A stretch of 64,000 bases of DNA from Rhizophagus irregularis (taxonomy: Eukaryota; Glomeromycota; Glomeromycetes; Glomerales; Glomeraceae). Location of the stretch: NCBI RefSeq assembly GCF_026210795.1, contig NC_089446.1, positions 2,943,001-3,007,000 on the forward strand, in the 5' to 3' direction. The notes below the pieces were generated by a model. It did not search any database. It was not told the origin of the DNA and saw only the letters and a list, made by a program, of their open reading frames with translations. Of this stretch, positions 22,959 through 34,740 are shown in pieces. How positions within the stretch are numbered: position 1 is the stretch's first letter; each line of letters starts with the position of its first letter. The position numbers were made by a program, and so were the translations under genes.

Positions 22959-24364
22959 GGATTTACTAGTAATTTTACTAATCTTTCTTATCTTATAATT
23001 TTACTATATATATATACACGAGGCGAGGCAAGTAGTATATCGTTCAAATTTCAAAAAATACAAATTTCACATTTTCCTGGAAAATAGTGGGAAATTGTGA
23101 AAAATGCTGCATTATGCTAAGCAATTTTTTGGAATAGTATTGTTACAATATTATCTGATTTAGCAAATTTTATGAAAATTTGGGAAAATGCTATATTACA
23201 CCTTAAATGTAACATTTGTAACATTTTATAACATTATTAATTAAAATCAAATTTTGCTTTTTTTTTATCAAATATTCCAATTTTCTTGCAAATGGTGCAT
23301 TTTTATAAAAATTCTGCATTTTGCCACTAATGTAATATTATTGTAACAACATTTCATAATATTATTATAACATTGTCAATTAAATCAAATTTTGCTTTTT
23401 TTTGTCAAAATTGAGGTTTTTGCAATAGAAAGGTATGAAACTCAAAAAATATCAAAAATTGAATTAATATTAAATTTGCATTTATTTTAGTAAAAAAAAA
23501 CATAATTAGCATATAAAGTAAAATTAAAATTTTTTTTGAGTTTTATACCTTTTTATTGCAAAGACCCCAAATATTCTGATTTTCTGGCAAATAGTGCATT
23601 TTTATGAAAATTCCATATTTTGCCAATTACTACCAATGTAATATCATTGTAACAACATTTCATAAAATTATTATAATATTGTCAATTAAAATCAAATGTT
23701 GCATATTTTTAGCAAATTTTATGTTTTTTGGTCAAATGTTTCATTTTTGTCAGAATGTTAAAATGCATAATTTTTTTTGGAAAATGCTCAATAATATAGT
23801 ATTATACTAAAAAATGTAGCATTTCACCAAATTACACTAAAAAGTATCACAATTATTACATTTTTTGAAAATTCCACATTACATTAAATTATACTGAAAA
23901 ATGTAGCATGGCAGACATCCCTATTTTATTACAATTTTGATGATTATTTGTTGATTATTTGTTGATCATTTATTCAATTTTATCACTTCGTTACAATTAA
24001 GTTAAATAGCTTCGATTAAAATATTCTATATAATAATATATACTTAAATTTTATAGGTAATTTACCATTAATTTGTATTTATTGTATATTAAATTTCATT
24101 AGGATTGCATTATTATTGAACAACTTTTACTAGTAGAACCTTTTTAAATTTTAATAAAATTAGTGTTTTATTAAGTTAATTAAACAATCCTACATAATAA
24201 TATATGTTTAAATTTTACAAACAACTTAATATTAATTTTATTATATTATGTATTAAATTTTATTAGTATTGCATTATTATTGGGCTACTTTTACTAGTAG
24301 TAATTTCTTAAATATTAATAAAAATACATAAAAGTTAACTTTTAAAATTATAAACTATCATAAT
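22959..24364. repeat. degenerate repeats rich in GTGCATTTTT and AACATTTCAT words
   Basis: Segments at 23279-23395 and 23576-23702 are direct repeats (CAAATGGTGCATTTTTATAA versus CAAATAGTGCATTTTTATGA and about 100 following bases). A third, weaker copy covers 23200-23265. Sequence from 23905 matches the dispersed repeat at 20150. No gene seen. Confidence 0.55.
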
Positions 24365-25470
24365 CTGACCATTTTTGATATAAAATTTTAAATTGATTAT
24401 CTATATTTTGTTTTAATCTTTCTAAAATATTTTGCATATTTTCATCATTATTTTCATTTAAACTATTATTTATTTCCTCTTCAACTAAAGGTATTTCATT
24501 ATCTTTTAGTGTAGTAGTTAATCTTGCTGTTAAGGTATTAATATTTTTTTGAATTCCAAATGATAAACTGAATAGTTAAAATAATAACTATATTTCCTAT
24601 TATATAAAGCTAAACATTCTTTATGAAAACTATGCCTACAAATTAAAACAATACTATTAGATGAATTTATATTGTTAGATAATGAACATTTTTCTGTATC
24701 ACAAAATTTATTATCAGCAGATTTATATTCTGTATTTCATACTAATGAAAGAACTTTTATATCTACATTAATTTTAAAACTTGGAAGTATAAAACTTGGA
24801 TATTTACTATTATCAATTTGGATTGTATTTCCAATTCAATATTATAATAAATTTTATCAAAGAGAAAAAATAAAAATAAAGAAACTTTTTTTTCTAAATA
24901 ATTTAATTTATCTTGAGAAATAATTGGATTTTTTGATTAATAAAAGATTCTTTAAAAGAATTATTATATCTTTCAGCATTAATAATTTTTGCCTTTTAAA
25001 TAATTTGCAATGTATTATTTGATTCAACAGTTTGACTTCTAATAGAACTATAAAAGTTTTCAACAAAATAATCATTAAAAATTGGTAAATTATTTTTTAA
25101 AGTATCAGATATTGGATAATTATTAAGTTCCCAATAAAACACATTACTTGAAAATACAAGTGGTGTTTTATTGTAATTGCATCTTCTTAATCTTTGAAAT
25201 AATACCTAAATTCTTACAATACTTTCTAAATATTCTTTAAAATATTCACTTCTAAAAAGTATTGCATATATATCTAAAGTAAGTGGTATAGAATTATCCA
25301 ACAAATCAATCATCATTCTATATTCTGCATCCTTACTATAATCTAATTGATCTTAATAAATTGCCAATTAATTTTGCTTTGTTTCAAAATTATATTTTTC
25401 ATCTTCCTTTATTTATGAAAATTTTAATATTCAACAAATGTATAAATTATTATCATACTGACCTATTATT
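24365..25470 (-). pseudogene. decayed multicopy hypothetical gene with RING-like motif
   Basis: Coding-like blocks read on the minus strand from about 25470 to 24365, with frameshifts and stops. Upstream is a block with KTPLVFSSN and NNLPIFNDYFVENFYSSIRS. The middle block contains YPSFILPSFKINVDIKVLSL. Near 24720-24600 a Cys/His cluster (FCDTEKCSLS then ICRHSFHKECLALYNRK) resembles a truncated RING or treble-clef zinc finger. The C-terminal block is NENNDENMQNILERLKQNID. One internal stop (TGA) sits where WNTEYKSAD would be expected. The look is of a repeated gene family tied to transposable elements, but no named family was recognised. Confidence 0.5.
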
Positions 25471-25798
25471 AAAATTTACCTTTATTATAATTACCTTTAA
25501 TATAAAAGTTATTTAATTTTTTTTAAAAGCTATTAACCATTCTTTATATTGTTTTTTTTTTGACTTTTATCCAATTTTTCAAAAAAAAATTTTATAATAA
25601 AAATAAGTTTTTTTTCCAATTTGATTGACCCAAAAAGAAAATTTTATATATAAAAATATATATGTATACAAAAAAATAAAAATGATAAAATATATTGCAA
25701 ATGTAATCAAACAATTATTTCATGAAATAGTTTCAAAGTAACAATATAAACCTTAGTAAAAGAAACCAAAAGTTTTTCATTTCTATCATTAATAGAAA
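25471..25798. other. gene-free stretch
   Basis: AT-rich, nothing recognised. It may include the 5' part of the adjacent pseudogene. Confidence 0.4.
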
Positions 25799-26042
25799 TA
25801 AGGTTGCTTGCCGAAACCTAGGGGTTTAGGCAAGATGGCGTTTCACCGAAAAGTGAAATTCTGCCGAAACTATATTAAAGTTATATTAAAAAACTGGCGA
25901 AATTTTGGAGAAAGGCGAAACTGCCGAAACTTATTATAAATGCCGAAACTGCTGAAACTCTGCCGAAACTATAATAAATCTATAGTAAAATTTTGACGAA
26001 ACTAATCGTAGGATTTTGAAGAGGTTTAGACAAGCAACCTTA
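25799..26042. mobile_element. intact TAAGGTTGC-type hAT MITE (244 bp)
   Basis: Ends TAAGGTTGCTTGCCGAAACC and, inverted, TAAGGTTGCTTGTCTAAACC, with an exact 8-bp target duplication AATAGAAA (25791-25798, 26043-26050). The interior repeats GCCGAAACT-like words. It is the uninterrupted version of the element at 14852-15868 and nearly the same size as the one at 29365-29609. Confidence 0.9.
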
Positions 26043-26050
26043 AATAGAAA

Positions 26051-26434
26051 ATCTTAATACTAAAGTAAATTCCAATCCTTAAATTTATATAAAATTTATT
26101 AAATAACATGAAATTTATAAAAGAATTAAAAAAAAAGAAATTACTAGCATTTTAGTAAAATACTTTTTGTTTTACTTTATTTATTAATAACCAACTTTTT
26201 GTTAAATTAAAATTATAATTTTTCATATAAAATTATAATTAAATCATGAGTTATAAAAATTGCAGATTATCATACTGTAACATTAAAATTCACATAATAA
26301 ATCCTTAAATATCAATGATAAAAATAAAAAAAATTGAGAAATTTATTTATTTGTTCAAAACTTTACTTTGAGACAGTGTCAGATTTGACAAGTATGTATA
26401 TATATATATGTGAGAATTTCAAGTTATATACTAC
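26051..26434. other. gene-free stretch before the hAT element
   Basis: AT-rich, nothing recognised except the left target-duplication copy TATACTAC at 26427-26434. Confidence 0.5.
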
Positions 26435-27477
26435 TAAGGTTGCTTGCTGAAACCTGTTTGGCCTAATGTTGAAAGGTTAAGCCTCTTATATAGTGCCAAA
26501 ACGTTGAAACGCCAAAACTGCAAAACCTGTCAAAATTGCGAAACTGCTGAAACTTCTATAATAGGTTTCTTCGTAGTTTTGGCATAGTTGATCATAAGAT
26601 TTGCATATAGTTACGCCAAGTTACACTAATTAATAATATAATTTAGATGATCAAATAATCTACAGATAAAAGATTAAACTTCAATATTTTACTGTCATCT
26701 TAGTTCTTTTAAGCTTTATTTAGTGTTAGAATTTTCATTTCTAACTCCCATATTAATATTATGATATTACACGTTTTTGCAGTTTTTTTTTAAGGAGCTT
26801 ATATTCATTAAAGGAAAATGCGTAACATGCATTTAATAAACCCAATTATATCATCTCCTTTAACACTGAATTAAAGTTTCTTTTACTTTCTTCTATTTTC
26901 ATAATAATAAAATTAATAATAAACTGTTTTAAATGTCTGATCACATAGAAGAATTATCCATTAAAAAGAAAAATAGAGGAGGTCGGCCATCTAATAGCAT
27001 TTGGAAAGATATTAATAAAGGAGAAGCTGTTAGTTCTGGCAAATTTGCCGCCTTCTGCAAGTACTGTAAGAATACATGGTCACGTAATAAAATTTCAAAG
27101 CTCGAAGAGTATCTTTCAAACTATTGTCCAGATTAAAGTTGCCTGCTGAAACCGATTTGGCCTAATGCCAAAAGGTGAAACCCCTTATATAGTGGTGAAA
27201 CTGCAAAACTGTGAAACTGCTGAAACTTGCGAAACTGCCAAAATTTGTGAAACCTCTATAATAAGTTTATCCATGGTTTCAGCATAACAAATATTAATAT
27301 TTTATATGAGTTTCGCTATAGTTTCGCTATTCTAATCTTTTTAAACATTTTTTTTTTTAATTTCAAATTGTCCAATAAATTTATATGTAATTAAAATATT
27401 TATTGTAAATTTATTGTTTTATTTAACATTTTTTATTTTATTAAAATAATAAAGAGATTATATTACTTTGAAGTAAA

Positions 27478-28075
27478 CTCCTCACCCATACTACCTCTGA
27501 GTTTTGTAATCTAGAAAAATAGAGAAAGAAACATTAGTAATGTTTCTTTAATATTAAAAAAATTCCTCCACTTTTCCAACTTACATTCCGGTTCAGGTCA
27601 TTCAGTTTAATCGAAAACCTAAAAAAATAGAGAAAGAACGTTAGCAACGTTTCTTTAATATAAAAAAATCCTACCCCTCTTTTCCAACTTATACTCTAAA
27701 GTCTGGGTTTACCTAAAGAGTCTGAAAACCTAAAAAAAAATAGAAAAAGAAACATTAGCAACGTTTTTTTAATATAAAAAAAATTCCACCCTCTTTTTCA
27801 ACTTACACTCCAAAGTCCGAGTTTGTTCAAAGAGTCCGGTAACCTAAAAAAATAGAGAAAAAAACATTAGTAATGTTTCTTTATATAAAAAAAAAATTCC
27901 ACCCTTTTTTTCAACTTACACTCCAAAGTCCAAGTTCGTCCAAGGAATCTGAAAACCTAAAAAAAAATAGAGAAAGAACGTTAGCAACGTTTCTTTAATA
28001 TAAAAAAATCCTACCCCTCTTTTTCAACTTACACTCCAAAGTCTGGGTTCATCTAAGGAGTCCGGTAACCTAAAG
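27478..28075 (-). repeat. tandem array of ~110-bp units with a 37-nt mini-exon
   Basis: About five to six units. On the minus strand each has a T-rich tract ending TTTAG, a 37-nt core such as GTTACCGGACTCCTTAGATG plus AACCCAGACTTTGGAGT (28069-28033), then GTAAGTTG. One unit has the donor GT mutated to AT. The spacer holds GAAACATTAGTAATGTTTC, an inverted repeat equivalent to the stem-loop in the array at 16-19 kb. The core sequence is unrelated to that of the other array but the architecture is the same. Confidence 0.7.
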
Positions 28076-28079
28076 AATA

Positions 28080-28345
28080 AAACCAAAAAAAAATAAAATT
28101 TCGGTTTAGAAAACTGAAAAGAAATATAAAAAAAAATTTTTTAAAAAAAAATTTCAGGTTAGAAAACCCAAAAAAAAATATAAAAATTTTTTTTAAAAAA
28201 AATTTCGGTTTAGAAAACTGAAAAAAAGAAATAAAAAAATTTTTTTTTAAAAAAAAATTCAGTTTAGAAACCGAAAAAAAGAAATAAAAAAAAATTTCGG
28301 TTTAGAAAACTGAAAAGAATATAAAAAAAAAATTTTTTAAAAAGA
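28080..28345. repeat. ~60-bp minisatellite TTTCGGTTTAGAAAACTGAAA
   Basis: About five copies of AATTTCGGTTTAGAAAACTG followed by AAAAAGAAATATAAAAAAAT-like runs. The core can fold on itself (TTTCAGTTT/AAACTGAAA). It lies within the nested hAT MITE and directly follows the mini-exon array. Confidence 0.65.
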
Positions 28346-29364
28346 AATATAAAGGCTGATAAAAAAAATAGATTGATCGGCCAGATTATATCAATAAATT
28401 GCCGAAACTATAATATGTCATATGATATACTACGCCAAAACGCCAAAACAGTTTTGGCAGTTTTGGCAATTTTGGTATTTCAGGTGATTTTGCAAAACTA
28501 GTTTCGGCAATTTCGCATATACCGTTTCGCTAAACTCTTAGTTTCGGCAAGCAACATTAATCCAGATGCGCCAGCAGCAGTTGTTAGAAGGTATATGACT
28601 AAAGTAATAGGATGGCAAGATAAGTCCAAGTCATCCAAAAAAAGAAAATACTCTGAAGGTCAAAGTAACATAGATGATTACCATGATTCAATAGAGCTTA
28701 ACAAACAAAGATGTATACGAATTAATCGTGCATTAGTTAAATTTTTTATTGTGTGCAAAATTGCATTTAGAATAGTGGAACATCCCTTTTTCATTAATTT
28801 TATAAAAGAGCTTAATGCCAGGTACAATACACCAACAAGGGAAGTATTAGTAAATCAACTACTTAAACGTGAATTAGCTCAAGTGAACTTCAAAGTTAAT
28901 TCTGAACTTGAAAAATAAATGAATTTAATGTTAGATTTGTTAAATTAAATAGGCTATCATACATGATTTTTATTTAATCTTACTTACTATATAATATTAA
29001 TTTATAATTTAGTATTTGATGGTTGGATGTCTGGTACACATCATTCAATTTGGAACTTCATTATAATGACTCTGTCGCGTAAAGAATATCTTTATCAACT
29101 TTCTGATTTGTCTGAAAATTCGCACACTGCAGAATATTTAATTATGGTAATTGAAAAGGTTATAGAAGGTATTGGAGAAGATTAAATATGTGCTATAGTT
29201 TCCGATAATGCGGCTAATATTCATAATACATGAAAAATTATACATGAGAATCATCCAAAGATTGAGAATGTGTGATATATTACACATTTTATCAATTTAA
29301 TTGCATGTGACATCGTCAAGGAGAAGTTTGGGGAACGTTTATTAAAATGTATTAATATTTTAAC

Positions 29365-29609
29365 TAAGGTTGCCTGCCTAAACCTCTCCAAAATTCTACG
29401 ATTAGTTTCTTCAAGATTTTACTATAGTTTTATTATAGTTTCGGCAAGATTTTGGCAGTTTTGGCATTTATAATAAGTTTCATCAGGTTTTGCTTTTCTC
29501 CAGAGTTTCGCCAACTTTTCAATAAGACTTTCATATAGTTTTGGCAAAGTTTTGCTATTTTAGCATTTTGCCAACTTGCCAAAACCCCCTAGTTTCTCCA
29601 GCAACCTTA
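29365..29609. mobile_element. 245-bp hAT MITE inserted in the transposase gene
   Basis: Ends TAAGGTTGCCTGCCTAAACC and, inverted, TAAGGTTGCTGGAGAAACTA. Exact target duplication ATTTTAAC (29357-29364, 29610-29617). Excising it joins NILT to TFFRSSH in frame. It is inverted relative to the copy at 25799 judging by the order of internal words. Confidence 0.88.
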
Positions 29610-31529
29610 ATTTTAACAACCTTTTTTAGAAGTTCTCATTAGGTTAATGCAAAACTTGCTCAAATAATTAAAGAAAAAGGAATTAGTGGAGGAAGATTAA
29701 AATTATATTGCAAGACACGCTGGACTACTGCTAGTGAATCTGTAAATTCAGTAATAAATTTGGAATTAGCACTAGAAGAAATGGTCAGCGATCACAATAA
29801 AGTGCTAACAAATGATAAAATAAAACTGATTATTCAATCAAGAAATTTTTTCAAATTTACGAGTTCTTGGATTTGTTCTGGATCCTCTAAGAAAAGCAGT
29901 ACTTTTATTAGAATCATAAAGAGCTACATTTGCAGATTGTTTCCTGAGCTTGGCAAGACTTGCAACTACATTAAAAAAATTACCCAAATCATTAAATCCT
30001 GCATTTCAAAGTCATTGTATCAAAGTAATAAATGAAAGATTTGATGAGTTCGATGATGATAAGTATATTACTTGTTTTTTTATGGATCTCAGATTCAGAA
30101 ACGCATCACTTAAAAAATGCACTCTCATGAGAATTATCAAATGTGCAGCTTCAATCGGGAAAAATTTAGGTTTTGGCTGTTACGAAGCTGAAACTTTATG
30201 TGATCAAATACAGAAATATATTAATAAGCAAGAGCCATTTAACCTAGATATTAGTTTTGCTAAAGATAATCCCATGAATTGATGGAAATATATTGATACT
30301 AAACCAGAACCAGATGTCCTGCCAAGAATTGCAAGTTATCTATTTGCAATATGTCCTAACTCAGCAACTTGCGAACGTGGATTTTTGACTTTAGAATAGC
30401 TATTTCATAAATGTCGCTTAAATCTTAATGTGGATAAACTAGAATCTATGTGCAAATTAATTTTGTATTGGAAATTCAATTCAAAAACTGAACTTGGATT
30501 TTATGAAATTGATCAAAAAAAGAATACTCGTCTTAGTGATGATGAGATCAATATACATATTGCAGAAGCTTTTGCAGAAGATAACGATGAGGAATATAAT
30601 GAGAAGCAAGCTTCTACTCAGAGATTAACTACAAGTGGCGAAACAATACCTGAAGACAATTGCTGTGTAGTAATCAAAAGTCTATGGATTGATCAATTTG
30701 TTAATTTATCGTATGATTCAATTACTAGTGAAATCGGCAATATTTCAAGATATATATTGGATGATTCAGATGAAAATAATATGGAAGATGATGAAGTTGA
30801 TGATAGTGATAATAACAAGAGAGCTGGAGAAGGTGACTATGATTATAAGATAGATGATGTATTAGATATGGATGACGTGATAATAATGACGATAATTATG
30901 ATGATAATGAGAAATAATAATAATGAGAAATAATTACAATAATTAATCCAATAAGAATTAATTCTAATATTATGTGATTTAAATAATGATACTATTTAGG
31001 AAATAAATGATGTAATTATGCAGGGCAAAATATTCGCGATCAAAGTCCAGTTAACATATAATTATGCAGGCAATCGTAATTTTATATTATATTTTAAAAC
31101 ATTGCAATTTAATTAAGGAATAAGGATAAGCATATTATATTTTAAAAATAATGCAATTTAATTAAGGAATAAGGATAAATAATTATATTAGAATTAATAA
31201 GTTTTAAGGACTTCGTTAATTAAATTTATTATATTAGATCAATAAATTTTAAGAACTGCATTACAAAAAAAAATTTAGAACTGTGTTAATTAAATTTATT
31301 ACATTAGAATCAAAACTGTGTTTATTTTGTTACAAATACTTTAATTATGTAGAATGTTATTATGTTTATCAGTTCATGTTTTAAACATTATAATGAATTT
31401 TAAAATTATTATAAATATTATGAAATTTGAAGTATATAGGATTTTTTTTTTGCAATTCAAAACCAAATTGTATTTTAATTTTCAAATTGTATTTAATTTT
31501 CAAGTTACGAACAAATCATAGAAATAAAA

Positions 31530-32192
31530 ATGGTAGCATTAGTACCTTTTGTTCTACCGCCACCACCAGCTTTCCAATAGACGATTAACACTGCTAGGCA
31601 ATTAATTGCAGTACGAAGAAATTTGCATCAGCAATTCGAAAAAATTGCAAACTGTCACCATGTAAATGCATGGACAATAATAGCAAATAGGGTGTTCGTT
31701 ACAACCAGATTTACAGCGACACCTAGACAATACTTTACAAAATGGAATGCCCTCAAATGAGATTATGAAAACCTTAGTAGGATAATAAATAATAATGATG
31801 ATGACATTCCTATTGTAAGCCTAAATAGTTTTGATAGAGCATGTTTCGCTGATATGAATGATGAATTTTGGTTACAAACTGGTAATTATTATTAATTATT
31901 ATTTTAAATTAATTTTATTTAGGCAATTCATTCAATTCATTAATATTTTTATTGGATTTTAGATCTGTTTAAATGAGAGTATCGATGGCAGCATGCTGCG
32001 CATGATCGATGTCAATATGAATATAGATTGCAAAGGGAAAGAAGAAGGTCACGATCTAAGTCTCGATCAAGAAGTAAAGATAGAAGTAGAAATAGAAGAC
32101 AAGACAGAAGTAGAGATAGAAGACGAGATAGAAGACAGAATAGAAGTAGAGATAGAAGAAGAGGTAGAAGCAGGTCTCCACATAAAAGATAA
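31530..32192 (+). pseudogene. second hAT-element ORF with an SR-rich tail
   Basis: Two exons, 31530-31881 and 31963-32192, joined by a GT-AG intron through a split GAT codon, 194 codons in all. The first exon reads TARQLIAVRRNLHQQFEKIA, then AWTIIANRVFVTTRFTATPR and DEFWLQT, compatible with a Myb/SANT-like DNA-binding domain. The second exon ends in about 45 residues made mostly of Arg, Ser and Asp (RSRSKSRSRSKDRSRNRRQD...). In-frame stops at 31578 and 31758, plus one early in exon 2, inactivate it. A long acidic reading frame in another phase of the same segment is only a shadow of the SR repeat. Confidence 0.65.
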
Positions 32193-32517
32193 AGATATTA
32201 AATTTTAATTTTTATTATATTTTTAATCATATATTTTATTAGTTTAATATTAAATATTATAAAATAAATATTTACATACAAAAAATCATATTGTCTTTAT
32301 TCTTATAAATTGTTTAAATACCAAAACTCTAATTAAATTATATAGAAAGTATTGCCAAAACGCTGAAACAGTTTTGGCAAATTACAGCAGTTTTGCAATT
32401 TTGATAGGTTTAGCAGTTTCAGCATTTCTTGATAATTTCGTGAAACTAGTTTTGGCAGTTTCGCATACGTCATTCTGCCAAAACCCTCTAGTTTTGGCAA
32501 ACAACCTTATATACTAC

Positions 32518-34190
32518 ATTATTTTAACAAATATGAACACTTAAAATTATGCTATGTTTTCATGTATTCTATATGTTTAAAATTACTTATTTTATATAAT
32601 TTTAATATTTTTTCTTGCTTTTAATCCACATATTACTATGATATTTTTTTATTTTCATGAGAAGTAACCTGTAAATTAATTTTAAATAGTGGAAGTTTTG
32701 ATATATATATTCTTATCTAATTTTTCATCTGAATGCATCATACAAACTCTTAACGTTAGTTTGCAAATTATTATTAGCTTTTTGAAAGTGTTGTAACAAT
32801 AATATAAAAAAAAATAGCATACTATTACTAGAACAATAGGTATAATAGTTTTTTAGAAGAATTTATATAGCAGATAGATTATTTTAGATTAAAATTTTCA
32901 TTTTTAGATCTTTTCTATTTGTACATTAGTTATGCTTATTTTTAGTCAAAAAATCATCACTTTGACAATAATATTTAAGTAATTTTCATAAATGAACCAA
33001 TTTTTACTAAATAATAAATATTTAAGATACAGTAGGTATTAGATTTTAGCATTTATTATGAGTTACTATGTGAAAATTTTTTTCTCAATATTTTTTCTTA
33101 GCATTTTTAAGTTTTATCATATCATAACATGATATGTGATAATTTTGATTGGCAAAATTTTGCCTATTTAGTTTATTTTTTGAAATAAAATTTCCTCTAG
33201 ATTTATATAGTAATTTTCTGTCAATTATAAGCAAATCGGATTTTAAATTGATTATTAGAAAAAATTAAAATTAAAACTATTAAACCAATTAAAAATTATC
33301 AAAATAATTAAAATATATTATAATATTTCCATTTATTTTAAATATTATTAATTGCCAATTCAGTTAAGATTAAATATAAAATTTTGGAGAAATATTTTGA
33401 ATCCAATTGATAATAAATAAGTAAATACTAGAATTGTAAAATTTCATTTATATTTTATATAAATTAAGTAATACAGTGACTTATATAAATAATGCACCAA
33501 AATATTTTAAATGGTAAATCACATGTTTACCAGTTAAAACAAATCTATTTAATCTAATTTTTTCAAAATGAATAATATATGTGTAAATCTTTAATATATA
33601 ACTAAGAAAGAATCAGGAGTCAAGTTAGCATACTCTTCAATTAATTAAAAATTTTTAATAAATGTGTTATTTATAGTTGCAGAGTTTTGTTTGTAAAAAG
33701 GTGCTTTTATGAGTTTATTTTATATATTTTTAATTAATTAAATTAAAATTTAAATTTTATGTAAATTATTTTTTTATTTATTGAGTTAAAGTGAAATTAC
33801 ATTTATTATCTAATCTTAATTTATATATATTATGTTATTATTTCTATGATTTGTATATAAAATCAGACATGGTTAAAAAAATATTTATTATTTATTTTAT
33901 GTAATCAATAAAAAAATTTGTATAGTAATTACTAGAAAGGTAAAATGTTATTTACTAATAACTGAATTATTCACAATTAAAAAAACCTTCATTGCTAGTT
34001 TGATTATAAAAGTACAAAAAATAATGTATTTATAAAATATCCAACCATTACCATATGATTTGTCTTTCATGTATTAATTACATTTGCTGTTAAAGTTTAA
34101 TGTTGAAATAAACTTTGAATATATCATATCCCATTAGTCAAAAAAAAAGAAGGAAATTTTATAAAAGAAAAAGAAGAATAAAATAAAAAA
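32518..34190. other. gene-free AT-rich DNA
   Basis: No ORF longer than 60 codons, no recognisable RNA gene and no clear inverted repeats. Confidence 0.5.
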
Positions 34191-34194
34191 AATA

Positions 34195-34740
34195 TCAAAT
34201 AGAAGCCCACCTGTATGTAATCTCCTAAAAAAAACCTCAGCAGTAACTTTTCATATCCTTCGAAATAACATCTTAATTCAAAATCTAAGAGATCCACTTT
34301 GGTAGTAAAGAAAAAAAAAACATTAGTATAACGTTCTTAGCTAAGAAAAAAAATCTTCACACTCTTGTATACATACCACCTCTCTTCCAATATAAAAAAA
34401 TTTAGGGAACATTAGTGAACTTTTTTAAACAAAATAAAAAAAAACTCACATATTTCTCTAATACATACTCAATTTGTTGGCCCTAAAGTCGAAAAGTTAA
34501 AGAACGTTAGTAACTGTTCTTAGCAAAGTTCTTAACTAAAAAATCAAAAAAATACTATACTACATACTCGCTTTCATATCCATGACCCAAAGGTGAAACC
34601 TATAAAAAAAAAAGAATGTTAGCACATTCTTACGTTAAAAAATAAACAAAACTTCATAATTATGTAAATTACCGCTTTGAAATGTTCAAACTAATAAGTC
34701 CAGTAACTGAAAACAAAAAATGAAAAGGCATAAGTCATCC
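34195..34740 (-). repeat. degenerate third array of the mini-exon type
   Basis: About five irregular units marked by AACATTAGTATAACGTTCTT, GAACGTTAGTAACTGTTCTT and AATGTTAGCACATTCTT stem-loops, each next to A-rich runs (T-rich on the minus strand). It resembles the spacer of the arrays at 16-19 and 27.5-28 kb. Core and splice-like words are eroded. No enclosing element ends were found. Confidence 0.45.

Larger units (their letters stand above)
27134..28559. mobile_element. hAT MITE (1.4 kb) inserted in the transposase gene
   Basis: Ends TAAAGTTGCCTGCTGAAACC and, inverted, TAATGTTGCTTGCCGAAACT. Target duplication GTCCAGAT / ATCCAGAT (27126-27133, 28560-28567; seven of eight match). Removing the element restores the transposase frame exactly. 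The interior contains the minus-oriented mini-exon array and an A/T-rich minisatellite. Confidence 0.85.
26933..30930 (+). pseudogene. hAT-family transposase, interrupted and nonsense-mutated
   Basis: It starts at 26933. A BED-type zinc finger comes first, with FCKYCKNTW as the Cys pair; the His pair is poorly preserved. The reading frame continues from CPD at 27133 directly to APAAVVRRY at 28568 once the nested MITE is discounted. Next come VFDGWMSG (first catalytic Asp region), IVSDNAANIHN, RWTTASESV, and the C-terminal dimerisation region ASYLFAICPNSATCERGF. The tail is acidic. In-frame stops occur at 29173, 29231, 29273, 29640, 29917, 30280 and 30397, with a frameshift near 29848. Several stops fit TGG, CAA/CAG or CGA changed by single C-to-T or G-to-A steps. 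At least one intron ends near 29012. Confidence 0.85.
26435..32509 (+). mobile_element. 6.1 kb hAT transposon, decayed, with nested MITEs
   Basis: Exact 8-bp target duplication TATACTAC (26427-26434, 32510-32517). Ends TAAGGTTGCTTGCTGAAACC and, inverted, TAAGGTTGTTTGCCAAAACT. Subterminal regions at both ends are rich in GCCGAAAC and GCGAAACT words. It carries a hAT transposase (26933-30930) and a second coding unit (31530-32192). It shares end sequences with the small MITEs in the window, which suggests it or a relative mobilised them. Both coding units carry stop codons, so this copy is not autonomous. Confidence 0.88.

Noticed and set aside
24672-24923. 83-codon plus-strand ORF as a gene
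   Set aside because: The complementary strand carries the recognisable protein motifs of a decayed gene; this ORF is its shadow.
26933-30930. Stops in the transposase as evidence of a TGA-recoding genetic code
   Set aside because: TAG and TAA stops also occur, and the intact host genes use TAA, TAG and TGA as normal ends. Decay by mutation is simpler.
31993-32208. Acidic 71-codon ORF
   Set aside because: It is the out-of-frame shadow of the Arg/Ser repeat; the SR frame joins an upstream exon through a proper intron.
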